This document shows, piece after piece, positions 9,965 to 18,436 of a stretch of 64,000 nucleotides of DNA. The stretch comes from Pseudohalocynthiibacter aestuariivivens (GTDB lineage Bacteria > Pseudomonadota > Alphaproteobacteria > Rhodobacterales > Rhodobacteraceae). A program made the position numbers and the translations under genes. The notes under the pieces were generated by a model. The model was not told the origin of the DNA. It saw nothing but the letters and a program-made list of their open reading frames with translations, and searched no databases. The DNA lies in the NCBI RefSeq assembly GCF_018457175.1, contig NZ_JAGFNU010000009.1:1-64000 (forward strand), in the 5' to 3' direction. How positions within the stretch are numbered: the first letter of the stretch is position 1; each line of letters begins with the position of its first letter.

Positions 9965-9987
9965 GCCTCCGGCGGGGATATTTTCAG
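9965..9987. repeat. Roseobacter-type intergenic GC-hairpin element
   Basis: GCCTCCGGCGGGG followed by ATATTTT lies between the convergent stops of dinB and the amidohydrolase. I know very similar short sequences downstream of many Roseobacter genes, where they probably help end transcription. Only this copy is seen in the window. The stem is short and imperfect. Confidence 0.45.
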
Positions 9988-10003
9988 GAAAAAGAAAGCG
10001 CGT

Positions 10004-10864
10004 TTACTCTGCCGCGAGCGATACTTTTCTTCGCCCGGTATCAATAATGTCTGCGGCAACCTGGCTCATCAGTTTACGGAAGGCTATGAAGTTTCCATTG
10101 GGGCGGATCATCTTTTCATTCATGTATAGAGAGCGATCAATTTCGATTTGCACTGCGTGTTGATTGCGCGAAGGCCTTCCATAGTGCTGAACGATAAATG
10201 CTCCGGCAAAGGGCGAGTTACGTGCTACACGCAGACCCGCCTTTGAAAATGCGGCTTCGATCCGGTCAACAAAATCGGAATTTGCGGCAACGCCGAAACG
10301 ATCACCCAGAACAACATCGGGGTGAGGTTTGCCCGCATGATGAATACTTTCAATCGCCTCGTGTGGCATTGAGTGACAGTCAATCAGAATCGACTCGCCA
10401 AACTCACTTATGTTTTGCTTCATGAGGCTCTGCAAACAGTCGTGATACGGTCGCCAGACTTCACTGATTCGCTTGTGTGCTTCTTTGAGTGAAATTTTTC
10501 CCCGATAGATTCCACGGCCATTCGCGACAACACGCGGAACAACGCCAAGACCCGACGCCACGCGAGGATTGTGAATTTTCGTTTCCATATCTTCGATAAG
10601 GGCCGCATCCAGTTCATCAGCGTTCCGATTAAGATCCAGATAAGCCCGCGGTACGGATGCAGACAACAAAGGGCTACCGAATTTGGGGACTTCTTCAAAC
10701 AACAAGTCAACAAACGCATCTTCGGATGTGCGAATGATCCGTTCATCCAAGACCGAGCTGCGCAAGAATGAAGCAGGGTAGATTCGCCCACTATGAGGTG
10801 ACGCGAAAATCACGCTTGAACTGTGGTCCACCGGCATGGCGAGTTGATATGGTAACTTTGTCAT
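10004..10864 (-). CDS. N-formylglutamate amidohydrolase family protein
   Basis: This family hydrolyses N-formyl-L-glutamate to formate and glutamate in histidine breakdown, or related N-acyl acids. The 286-residue protein shows FASPHSGRIYP (about 20-30), VPRAYLDLNR (about 70-79), LIDCHSMP (about 160-167) and HAVQIEIDRSLYM (about 234-246), the conserved metal and substrate segments. AGAGGAT stands before the ATG. No hut genes are adjacent, so the true substrate is open. It stands alone, convergent with dinB. Confidence 0.87.
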   Translation of the reverse strand: MTKLPYQLAMPVDHSSSVIFASPHSGRIYPASFLRSSVLDERIIRTSEDAFVDLLFEEVPKFGSPLLSASVPRAYLDLNRNADELDAALIEDMETKIHNPRVASGLGVVPRVVANGRGIYRGKISLKEAHKRISEVWRPYHDCLQSLMKQNISEFGESILIDCHSMPHEAIESIHHAGKPHPDVVLGDRFGVAANSDFVDRIEAAFSKAGLRVARNSPFAGAFIVQHYGRPSRNQHAVQIEIDRSLYMNEKMIRPNGNFIAFRKLMSQVAADIIDTGRRKVSLAAE

Positions 10865-10917
10865 CTGTTATCCTCTTACAACATACATAACCGCATTTCC
10901 CAAGTTACCAAAAGCCC

Positions 10918-10946
10918 TTGATCCCCAGTTCGACTCCTTTTATAGA
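10918..10946 (+). promoter_or_regulatory. Promoter of tRNA-Val/rpmJ
   Basis: TTGATC (10918-10923), exactly 17 nt, then TATAGA (10941-10946): a good sigma-70 promoter about 70 nt upstream of the tRNA. The leader between contains a CGCGG/CCGCG hairpin and GTCCC/GGGAC arms just before the tRNA. Confidence 0.6.
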
Positions 10947-11015
10947 CCACCGAACAGACGCGGACCCACCCGCGTCCCTTTTATTTGGGACAGGTGGGGC
11001 CTGTGTTCGACAGAT

Positions 11016-11090
11016 GGGCGCTTAGCTCAGCGGGAGAGCACTTCGTTGACATCGAAGGGGTCACTGGTTCAATCCCAGTAGTGCCCACCA
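11016..11090 (+). tRNA. tRNA-Val (anticodon GAC)
   Basis: A 75-nt cloverleaf with encoded CCA. The 7-bp acceptor pairs GGGCGCT with AGTGCCC, the D arm contains TAGCTCAG..GGGAGAGC, the anticodon stem is CTTCG/CGAAG around TTGACAT (anticodon GAC), and the T arm is CTGG-TTCAATC-CCAG. Discriminator A is followed by CCA at 11088-11090. Confidence 0.97.
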
Positions 11091-11153
11091 TCTGCCCCGA
11101 AGGGGGATGAATTTTAACCGGGCGCACGCGCGCCGCGACATGAGGAGAAGGCC

Positions 11154-11279
11154 ATGAAGGTCAAAAACTCGCTCCGCTCGCTCAAGGGCCGGCATCGCGA
11201 CTGCCGCATTGTGCGTCGTAAAGGCCGTGTTTATGTGATCAACAAAACACAGCCAAGGTTCAAAGCCCGCCAGGGCTGA
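11154..11279 (+). CDS. rpmJ: Ribosomal protein L36 (zinc-free type)
   Basis: A 41-residue basic protein starting [14 protein letters not shown] and ending [13 protein letters not shown], the L36 pattern. The zinc-binding cysteines of the classical form are missing except one, as in the C-minus L36 common in alphaproteobacteria. GAGGAG lies 6 nt before the ATG. It begins 63 nt after the tRNA and ends before a good terminator, so tRNA and rpmJ are probably one transcript. Confidence 0.96.
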   Translation: MKVKNSLRSLKGRHRDCRIVRRKGRVYVINKTQPRFKARQG

Positions 11280-11298
11280 GACCTGCGAAGTTTTAATA

Positions 11299-11340
11299 AG
11301 AAAAAGCCGCCGGGTGTTTCCTTGCGGCTTTTTCTGTTTT
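11299..11340 (+). terminator. Bidirectional rho-independent terminator
   Basis: AAAAAGCCGC (11301-11310) pairs with GCGGCTTTTT (11324-11333) over a 13-nt loop. T runs follow on both strands, so it can end rpmJ on the plus strand and the HELIH-protein gene on the minus strand. Confidence 0.85.
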
Positions 11341-11396
11341 CCAGAACGCAACGGCAAAGTTTACTGGCCAAAACATGCCTTTGGGAAAACTTTGAT

Positions 11397-12029
11397 TCAG
11401 CCGGGGTGAATATCGCGCGGGCATCTGGACGCAAAAAAGATTTGCAACCAGTCGAAATTTGCGTCCAACCCATTCTGAGCGAGCCACATTTCCTGAAGCT
11501 TATATGCTTCCCACTCGGGCTCCTGAAGGCAATTCCAGCCTCGGTTCAAATATTGAACATCGTGGATCAACTCGTGAAGCAAACGCGATTGATCCATTGT
11601 GTCGGACGCGTCCCATGGTCTGACAAGAAAAACATGCCTGATTTTCGCGTCATAGGCCGCTCTTAACTGTGCGTCCACAACAATTTCCATTGCTTCGTAT
11701 TCTATCGTCTCACCCGTGTCACAAAATGAAACGCTTGGCGGGTTCGTTAGACTGCGTTCGATGTCATAGTTCGTATTCTGGCCAATCCATTCGATCAAAT
11801 CCCGGACTACTTCCCTCGAGTTTTCAAAAGCCAAAGCTTCCGGTTCAAAAGCTTGGTCGGTGGCATCTTCAGCCCCAGGAATTGGCTCAATTTCGCAGTC
11901 TGTTTCGGTGCTTTGAATTTCCTCCGTGATCGCGAATGCGCCGCTTGAGATCGCCACCCAAATGACAGCAAAGCTTAAAAGAAGAAGGAACCAGAAACTG
12001 AAAAACTTACTTTTCACGCAGCAACACAT
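11397..12029 (-). CDS. Exported HExxH metallopeptidase-like protein (DUF6647-like)
   Basis: A 210-residue protein with an N-terminal hydrophobic segment (about 9-31), either a signal peptide or anchor, a short acidic linker, and a zinc-protease signature HELIH (152-156) in LLHELIHDVQYL. A further glutamate in WEAYKLQ (about E174) could be the third metal ligand, as in other gluzincin-like proteins. Cysteines at about 103, 167 and near the end may form disulfides. The arrangement resembles DUF6647 proteins. Function is unknown; a secreted or periplasmic protease is inferred. It lies 94 nt downstream of the pseudo-caspase gene on the same strand and ends at a terminator. Confidence 0.7.
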   Translation of the reverse strand: MCCCVKSKFFSFWFLLLLSFAVIWVAISSGAFAITEEIQSTETDCEIEPIPGAEDATDQAFEPEALAFENSREVVRDLIEWIGQNTNYDIERSLTNPPSVSFCDTGETIEYEAMEIVVDAQLRAAYDAKIRHVFLVRPWDASDTMDQSRLLHELIHDVQYLNRGWNCLQEPEWEAYKLQEMWLAQNGLDANFDWLQIFFASRCPRDIHPG

Positions 12030-12123
12030 ACAACTCTCGCCAATTAATTCTCTAGCAAACTATCAAATCAGAACGCAGGTATGCTGACGCCTGTCAATCA
12101 GGGGTTTGATTTTGGTATGAACT

Positions 12124-13749
12124 CTAACGGACGAGCAACCGCACCAAAGTTTGCTGCGTAACAAAACCTGTCACGGCAAGGTCCTGCGCACGCTGGAACC
12201 TACGGATTGCACGGCGCGTGTTCCTGTCGAACTGCCCATTCACAACACCCGGCTCCAAACCCAAGAACGCCAACCGCCTTTCAATCAACAGCCGTGTGAT
12301 AGAACTATTCGCAACACGGCGCTCTTCTGCACGCGCGGCTGCAATTTCAGCCTCTGATGCCGGACCACCTTCCAGAGCTTCCAGACGTGCGCGGGCATCT
12401 GCAGAGAATAGTCCGTCAGGATAGTCTTCCAGATAACCCCGATATGCTTTCGCTGTGTTTGTCGTGACGACATTATCCCATATTGCGCGTTCTTCAGCTT
12501 CTTCTACACTTCGGCGTTCTTCGTTAAAAACCGCCAAGCGGCTTTTCGCAATATCGGAGAACACACCGTCAGGGTAACGCTCAAGATACACACGTAAGTC
12601 CGCTTCTTCACCAGAACGCCCAGTTGCGTCCCAGTAAGCGCGATCCTGACGTTCCACCTCTAACTGACGCTGACGTTCTTCTTCTTCAAATTCAGCCGCA
12701 CGGCGGGTTGCTGCCGCACGTAGAATACCGATTTGGTTACCCGTGAGATATCCGGTTTCATCAAAACCATTGTCTTTTTGCCAGGCCATAATCGCAGCGC
12801 GCGTACCGCGACCGAAAATTCCATCCACGCCACGCGGGTCAAAACCAAGCGTCGAGAGCGAGCGCTGGATATCTATTCTCATTTGGCGCGTTAGCTGAAG
12901 TGCATCTTCTGTCGCCTCAGCTTCACGAACTGGTGCTTCACGGAACTCTGTGATCAGTTGATTGGCTTCGTCGCGAAACTGACCATTGGGATACCGGTCC
13001 AAATAGGAAAGCGCAGCTTCGAGAGTTCCCATCGACCGTACAACGTCCCAATAGTCTGCATCGGCATTTTGGATTGCCACAGGTGTCTCACCCGCGAAAG
13101 AAACGCGCTTTGACGTAAATCCAAGGACTTCAACAGAAGACCCGGCCCGTAGCGCAACATCTGACAAAGAGCGTTCCGGATTGAGCAGATCACTACTCAA
13201 GATGCGCCTTAGCTCTTGCGCGGGTCCTTTAATAACAGTGATACCCTGAGGGATACTCAATGTACCCAAGCCAGACTCAATGTTTCCCTGAACGTCCAGT
13301 TCATCGTCCGACGCAGCTACCATCAAAACCGCACCACCCGGTACGGAACCGAGAACCTCAAGAATAGCACCCACCGACAATCCAAAGCCGCCAACGGTTA
13401 AGGCATCTGCAGAGAGTGTGCGACTGCCCAAAAGCCAGCTGTCACGCTCTGAATGAACAATGTGCCCGCCAAGAACGACGATCAGCCGATCAGCCTCTTC
13501 CGATGCGTCGCGAAATGACATTGCCAAATTCCACATCTCGCGCGATCTGCTGTTGTCGCCCGCAAAGACAGTGAAACCATCGTTCTTTAGTATGTCGGCC
13601 GTATCTGAAAGGGCAGAAACTTCGGGAACGTCACCAAGTCGGAAATAGTCATCATTCGCTATAAGCAATGCTGCATCTTCAGCGCTTGCAATGCTCGCCG
13701 CAGACCAAAACAGCGCGCCAAAAAATACCCGTGAAACAGCCGTTTTCAT
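12124..13749 (-). CDS. Exported caspase-like (degenerate) protein with YP repeats and two peptidoglycan-binding domains
   Basis: A 541-residue protein with a signal peptide (1-23, cleavage after ASA) supports the ATG at 13749 (GGGGGG upstream) over the longer frame. Residues 24-220 resemble a caspase (C14) fold: ALLIANDDYF start, strand DRLIVVLGGH with the histidine at 96, then VLMVAASDDE (141-150) where caspases have DACR, so the catalytic cysteine appears lost. Three repeats of the form W-V---A--YL--YP-G-F---A---L occur at about 233-266, 372-405 and 423-456. Peptidoglycan_binding_1-type domains lie at about 286-345 (DGIFGRGTRAAI) and 483-540 (NGQFDRNTRRAI). Likely periplasmic, cell-wall associated, non-catalytic scaffold; the caspase assignment is inference. 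Confidence 0.78.
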   Translation of the reverse strand: MKTAVSRVFFGALFWSAASIASAEDAALLIANDDYFRLGDVPEVSALSDTADILKNDGFTVFAGDNSRSREMWNLAMSFRDASEEADRLIVVLGGHIVHSERDSWLLGSRTLSADALTVGGFGLSVGAILEVLGSVPGGAVLMVAASDDELDVQGNIESGLGTLSIPQGITVIKGPAQELRRILSSDLLNPERSLSDVALRAGSSVEVLGFTSKRVSFAGETPVAIQNADADYWDVVRSMGTLEAALSYLDRYPNGQFRDEANQLITEFREAPVREAEATEDALQLTRQMRIDIQRSLSTLGFDPRGVDGIFGRGTRAAIMAWQKDNGFDETGYLTGNQIGILRAAATRRAAEFEEEERQRQLEVERQDRAYWDATGRSGEEADLRVYLERYPDGVFSDIAKSRLAVFNEERRSVEEAEERAIWDNVVTTNTAKAYRGYLEDYPDGLFSADARARLEALEGGPASEAEIAAARAEERRVANSSITRLLIERRLAFLGLEPGVVNGQFDRNTRRAIRRFQRAQDLAVTGFVTQQTLVRLLVR

Positions 13750-13889
13750 AGAACCCCCCGCTAAATCGTAAAAACACAACAGGCGTATATCCTCTGCGAC
13801 CTTACCCATTTTGGCAAGGTTCTGAGGAGTTACGCTCGTTCTTACATTATTAGATCAGCTAAAACCTAACTCGTTATCTGAAAGAGGTT

Positions 13890-15107
13890 TCAATCATAAA
13901 GGCGCTGGTCGTCGATTACCTTGCCGTCGTTCGGCAAACTACCGGGTGCCAAAACTTCGACACGGCCTTTCATTCTCAGAAACTGAACAACGCTGGATTC
14001 AAAGCTGTCACGGTTCCCACCGTTCGCTTCGACCTGCACGGTCATGACATCCTTTTCACCTTCGCGCGTTGCAATGATACGCGCCTTGGTGATTGCTTCG
14101 TTCTGAGCAACAAAATCCGCAACCTGTTCAGGCCGCACGAACATACCCTTGATCTTGGTTGTTTGGTCCGCACGTCCCATCCAACCCCTGATCCGCATAT
14201 TCGTGCGTCCACAAGGGCTTTGCCCTTCCATGACGGCGCTTAGATCACCGGTCGCAAAACGGATCAGCGGATAGTCAGCGTTAAGAGTTGTGACAACAAC
14301 TTCGCCAACTTCGCCTGGCGCAACGGGTGTGCCTGTTCCGGGTGTTACAATTTCAACGATAACTCCTTCGTCGACAATCATTCCCTCCATCGCGGCGCTT
14401 TCGTAGGCGATATTCCCAAGGTCCGCTGCCGCATAGTTTTGCAAGCAGGTGATCCCACGCTCAGCGTATTCCTGACGCAGGCTGGGAAATAGCGCGCCGC
14501 CGCCAACGGCGGCTTTCGTTATACTCAGGGCAGCGCCCATTTCGTCAGCTTTATCGAGAATGATTTTAAGGTAATCGGGTGTTCCCGCATAAGCCGTTGT
14601 CCCGATGTCCGCAGCTGCCTGCACCTGCAATTCAGTCTGGCCCGTTCCCGCTGGTAACACCGCAGCACCGACAGCGCGTGCGCCGCTCTCAAAAATCATT
14701 CCAGCGGGAGTCAGGTGGTAACTGAAACAATTATGAATGATATCGCCAGTCCCAATGCCGCAGGCATGCAGGAACCGCCCTATACGCCACCAGTCCGGCT
14801 CTATCCCGCCCGGCTCATAGATCGGACCCGGCGACTGGAAGATATGGGCAAAACCTGCAGCGGGCCGTGTTGTTAACCCACCCAGAGGTGGACGCGCAGC
14901 CTGTGCCTTGCCAAGCTCCGATTTTCTCAAAACCGGAAGGCGGCTTAGCGCAGCGACATCTGTAATGGACTCGGCATCCACATCACCTAGCAATACTTTC
15001 AGCCCGGGCGCGGTTTTCGCGCGCGTGATTTGCGCGGGCAAAGTTGCAGACAGATCAGCAGCGCGTTCGTCCGCAGAGCGTATTTCCAGTGTATCGTAGT
15101 TGTTCAT
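13890..15107 (-). CDS. PaaK-like (phenylacetate-CoA ligase family) protein with altered P-loop
   Basis: A 405-residue member of the phenylacetate-CoA ligase branch of adenylate-forming enzymes. Recognisable parts are NCFSYHLTPAG, YAGTPDYLK (about 210), QNYAAADLGNIAYE (about 225), the ATP-binding LIRFATGDLS, and the C-terminal RIRGWMGRADQTTKIKGMFV. The usual SSGTTGKP P-loop is replaced by FQSPGPIYEPG (90-100), so ATP use may be altered or lost. It overlaps the end of the LivF-type gene by one base (TAATG) and is the last gene of the seven-gene operon. Role: probably CoA activation or sensing of the imported acid; substrate unknown. Confidence 0.75.
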   Translation of the reverse strand: MNNYDTLEIRSADERAADLSATLPAQITRAKTAPGLKVLLGDVDAESITDVAALSRLPVLRKSELGKAQAARPPLGGLTTRPAAGFAHIFQSPGPIYEPGGIEPDWWRIGRFLHACGIGTGDIIHNCFSYHLTPAGMIFESGARAVGAAVLPAGTGQTELQVQAAADIGTTAYAGTPDYLKIILDKADEMGAALSITKAAVGGGALFPSLRQEYAERGITCLQNYAAADLGNIAYESAAMEGMIVDEGVIVEIVTPGTGTPVAPGEVGEVVVTTLNADYPLIRFATGDLSAVMEGQSPCGRTNMRIRGWMGRADQTTKIKGMFVRPEQVADFVAQNEAITKARIIATREGEKDVMTVQVEANGGNRDSFESSVVQFLRMKGRVEVLAPGSLPNDGKVIDDQRLYD

Positions 15108-15931
15108 TAGCTAAGCCACCGCTTCCGGCGCCGGTAAGACCGTACATCACGAAATGATTTGCGACCTTCATCCGAAACACCCAGATAAAATTCTTTTACA
15201 TCCGGATTTTCGCGGAGTTCGGCCGCGGGGCCGTCCATAACGACGCGGCCACTTTCAAGGATGTATCCATAGTGGGCAAAACGAAGTGCCACATTGGTGT
15301 TTTGCTCTGCAAGCAGGAAGGTCACGCCTTCGCCTTCGTTTACGGATTTCACAATTTCAAAAATCTGCTCCACAAGCTGCGGCGCAAGACCCATGCTTGG
15401 CTCATCCAGCAAAATCGTTTCGGGACGGCTCATCAGGGCGCGGCCAATCGCGCACATCTGTTGTTCCCCACCCGATGTATAGCCAGCCTGGCTTTTACGG
15501 CGGTCTTTCAGCCGCGGAAAATAATTATAAACCATCTCAAGATCTGCGGCGACCGCTCCCTTACCGTCGCGCCGTGTGTAGGCGCCGGTCATCAGGTTTT
15601 CTTCAACCGTCAGGTGCTCAAAACAATGGCGGCCTTCCATTACCTGAATGACGCCTTGCTTTACCAGTTCAGCCGGGTTCAGATCCTGAACTTGTTTGCC
15701 GCGGTAAGAAACTGATCCCTTGGTAACTTCGCCGCGTTCAGAATGCAGCAGGTTCGAGATCGCCTTGAGCGTCGTTGTTTTGCCGGCACCGTTTCCGCCA
15801 AGCAAGGCCGTGATGCCCCCTTTAGGCACCTGAAGACTCACACCCTTAAGGACAAGGATCACGTGATTATAAATCACCTCGATATTGTTGACCTCAAGCA
15901 GGGCTTCTTTTGTCTCTACGGAGTCCAGCAT
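15107..15931 (-). CDS. LivF-type ABC transporter ATPase
   Basis: One of two ATPases of a branched-chain-amino-acid-type (HAAT) importer. The 274 residues contain Walker A GGNGAGKT (45-52), signature TSGGEQQMCAIGRAL, Walker B ETILLDEPSMGL and the H-loop region LLAEQNT typical of LivF. I chose ATG 15931: the frame before it reads through the non-coding gap and adds a basic tail unlike the family. The C-terminus (RSYRRRKRWLS) is longer and more basic than in amino-acid LivF. Its gene overlaps that for the PaaK-like protein. Confidence 0.9.
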   Translation of the reverse strand: MLDSVETKEALLEVNNIEVIYNHVILVLKGVSLQVPKGGITALLGGNGAGKTTTLKAISNLLHSERGEVTKGSVSYRGKQVQDLNPAELVKQGVIQVMEGRHCFEHLTVEENLMTGAYTRRDGKGAVAADLEMVYNYFPRLKDRRKSQAGYTSGGEQQMCAIGRALMSRPETILLDEPSMGLAPQLVEQIFEIVKSVNEGEGVTFLLAEQNTNVALRFAHYGYILESGRVVMDGPAAELRENPDVKEFYLGVSDEGRKSFRDVRSYRRRKRWLS

Positions 15932-15999
15932 CTGATTATCTTCTTTGTCTAAGATTGGGTACTCTGGCCGCAATCCATGTCGCGGCCAGAGAGGCTTTA

Positions 16000-17298
16000 T
16001 TAGCCTTCGCAGTCTTCGTTTACTGGCCAAGGCGCATTTGCCTCGGCGTATTCGGCTGCGGCCGGGCCTTCCAGCGAGGCAATTGTCTCGCTGTCAGGCA
16101 TCAGGTGACCTGAGGCCGGTACGAACTGCGCACCATCCCACTGCAACATCCAACCGCCGGAATGGCCGGTGTGGTTTGCACAAGAGGTTGCGAATGGTGG
16201 TACCATGCCGGTCATGCCAAGCTCTGCAAGACGCTCGTCGGTCAGGTTGATGTTCTCCAGACCCCAACGCAGTTGAGACGCATCAATCTCTGCCGCGTCA
16301 AAATTCTCCTGAGCTGTTTTAATGCCTTCAGCCAAGATCATCGAGATTACGAGACCACGCTGATAAAAGACCGAGTTAAGTTCATCTTCTGCTGCAAGTG
16401 AATCCCCTGCATCAAAGACAAGCTTACGAATGTCAGCCATAACAGGTGCATCAGGCTGTGGTGCCGACCAGCTGATCGAACGGTAACCGGTGCCAGCTTC
16501 GCCAACAGTTGCAAGATCAGCATCATGACCAGACCACCAGACGCCAATGAACTGATCCATTGGATAGCGCGTTTTTACAGCTTCGGAAATTGCGCCTGCG
16601 TTCATCGCGCCCCATCCCCACATGATCACATAGTCAGGGCGTTCACGGCGAATTTGCAGCCATTGTGCAGATTGGTTCTGCATTTCTTTCAGACCAACCG
16701 GAATTGGCAGGAACTCAAAGCCATTCGCTTCGGCCATTGCCTCAAAGAATGGGATCGGCTCTTTACCATATGGGTGGTCCAGATGAAGCAACGCGATTTT
16801 CTTGCCGGAAAGCGATGAAAGATCACCACCGCCAAGTTCGTTCAGGATCATCGAAGCGCCGTCCCAGTAGGATGATGGCATGTTGAATGCCCACTGGAAC
16901 ACACGGCCGTCAGCCATTGGTGAGAAGCCATAGCCAGGTGCAAGGATCGGAATTTGGTCAACATTGGTTTTTGGCAGAACCTGCAGGGTAATACCTGTGG
17001 ACCATGGCTGAGTCACAATTGCAGCGCCTTTTGTGGCCTCATAGCATTCCACCCCCTTTTCGGTGGAATACCCTGTTTCACACTCGTTAAACTCAATAGG
17101 GACCCCGCCGATGCCGCCATCACGCGCATTCAACATTGCCATATAGTCACGCTGACCGTTCATCAGCGGAATACCGGTCGCCGCGAAAGGACCTGTCCGG
17201 TACGTAAGGTTTGGCACGTTCAGGCCTTCGGCCATCGCAGCCCCGGCCGTTACAACGGCAATCGCCGAGGCAACCGCCAGATTGGTAAGTTTTTTCAT
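16000..17298 (-). CDS. LivJ-type periplasmic substrate-binding protein
   Basis: A 432-residue binding protein with a signal peptide (KKLTNLAVASAIAVV, cleavage after AMA at about 23). It has the two-lobed periplasmic-binding fold of the Peripla_BP_6 family: LNVPNLTYRTGPF, a TQPWSTGI hinge segment, KIALLHLDHPYGKEP and a WGWGAMNAG region. Aromatic residues are frequent (WSTG, YWDG, WGWG, WWSG), which fits an aromatic or hydrophobic ligand better than a small amino acid, but this is inference. GGGAGGAAG before ATG 17298 fixes the start against a longer frame. It sits between the permease and LivF genes. Confidence 0.9.
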   Translation of the reverse strand: MKKLTNLAVASAIAVVTAGAAMAEGLNVPNLTYRTGPFAATGIPLMNGQRDYMAMLNARDGGIGGVPIEFNECETGYSTEKGVECYEATKGAAIVTQPWSTGITLQVLPKTNVDQIPILAPGYGFSPMADGRVFQWAFNMPSSYWDGASMILNELGGGDLSSLSGKKIALLHLDHPYGKEPIPFFEAMAEANGFEFLPIPVGLKEMQNQSAQWLQIRRERPDYVIMWGWGAMNAGAISEAVKTRYPMDQFIGVWWSGHDADLATVGEAGTGYRSISWSAPQPDAPVMADIRKLVFDAGDSLAAEDELNSVFYQRGLVISMILAEGIKTAQENFDAAEIDASQLRWGLENINLTDERLAELGMTGMVPPFATSCANHTGHSGGWMLQWDGAQFVPASGHLMPDSETIASLEGPAAAEYAEANAPWPVNEDCEG

Positions 17299-17356
17299 TT
17301 TCTTCCTCCCGTTAATAGTCATTCAGTTGTTACTGTCTTTTGTTATTAGCCTGCCC

Positions 17357-18433
17357 CTAGTGCGGGAATGGCCAGATGATAAATTTCTCACGTATCAGCG
17401 TCCAAAGCCGCGCCAATCCGTGTGGTTCAATGATCAGGAAAAACACGATCAGCGCGCCAACCACCATGACATTCAGATGTTCAACCGTAGCCGAAGAAAT
17501 CGGAATGCCAAATGTTTCCGGCAGCGTTTTCAACACCACCGGCAGGGCAACAATAAGGATCGCGCCCATGTAGTTACCCATGATTGACCCCAATCCGCCG
17601 ATAATCGCGATAAACAAAATACGGAACGAGATCGGGATATCAAACAGGTTGGGCTCTGCAGCACCCCGCCAAAGGAAAACAAACAACGCCCCTGAAACCC
17701 CGACGATGTATGAAGATACGGCAAAGGCCGTAAGCTTTGACTTCAGAAGGTTGATACCAATCAGCTCTGCCGCGATGTCCATATCGCGTGTTGCCTTCCA
17801 AATCCGGCCCTGCGTTCCCCGCGTAAGATTGATTGCCAGAATCGTCATCAAAGTCACAACAACCAACACAAAATAATACTGCGTCATAGAGGCAGCCTGC
17901 GGCCCGGCAACTGGTGTGCCCAGCATTTCAACATGGGGCACCTGAATGGCGCCGGAGGCGTTGTAATTGTAAAGCCACGCCCATTTTTCAAACAGCCAGA
18001 CAAGGAAAAACTGCGCAGCCAAAGTGGCGATCGCAAGATAAAAACCCTTGATCCGAAGGCTTGGCAAACCAAACAAAACACCGATGAAAGCGGAAAACAA
18101 CCCGGACATAAGCACCGCGACAAGCAGGTTCATTTCGGGAAAGATCGTTATCATTTTATAGCATGCATAGGCGCCGACGCCCATGAAAGCGCCCGTTCCT
18201 AGGCTAAGCTGGCCGGCGTAACCCGTCAGAATATTAAGCCCCAACGCAGCCAGAGAATAGACCAGCACCGGAATAAGCAGCGTCTGAAAAGTAAACTCGC
18301 TTGCAGTCAGAGGAAAGATCACCCAGGCGAAGGCAAGGATTATGCCAAGCAGAATAGCATCCTGCCGCACCGGAAACAGTGTCTGATCTTTGAGGTAAGA
18401 GGTCTTGAATTGGCCTGCGGTTCTGAAAAGCAT
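17357..18433 (-). CDS. LivM-type ABC transporter permease
   Basis: A 358-residue integral membrane protein with eight or more hydrophobic segments, including the LivM/LivH signature GYAGQLSLGTGAFMGVGAY (about 70-88) and the cytoplasmic coupling segment RDMDIAAELIGINLLKSKLTAFAVSS. An N-terminal extension of about 35 residues precedes the first helix. It follows the LivH-type gene by 3 nt. Confidence 0.92.
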   Translation of the reverse strand: MLFRTAGQFKTSYLKDQTLFPVRQDAILLGIILAFAWVIFPLTASEFTFQTLLIPVLVYSLAALGLNILTGYAGQLSLGTGAFMGVGAYACYKMITIFPEMNLLVAVLMSGLFSAFIGVLFGLPSLRIKGFYLAIATLAAQFFLVWLFEKWAWLYNYNASGAIQVPHVEMLGTPVAGPQAASMTQYYFVLVVVTLMTILAINLTRGTQGRIWKATRDMDIAAELIGINLLKSKLTAFAVSSYIVGVSGALFVFLWRGAAEPNLFDIPISFRILFIAIIGGLGSIMGNYMGAILIVALPVVLKTLPETFGIPISSATVEHLNVMVVGALIVFFLIIEPHGLARLWTLIREKFIIWPFPH

Positions 18434-18436
18434 TGC

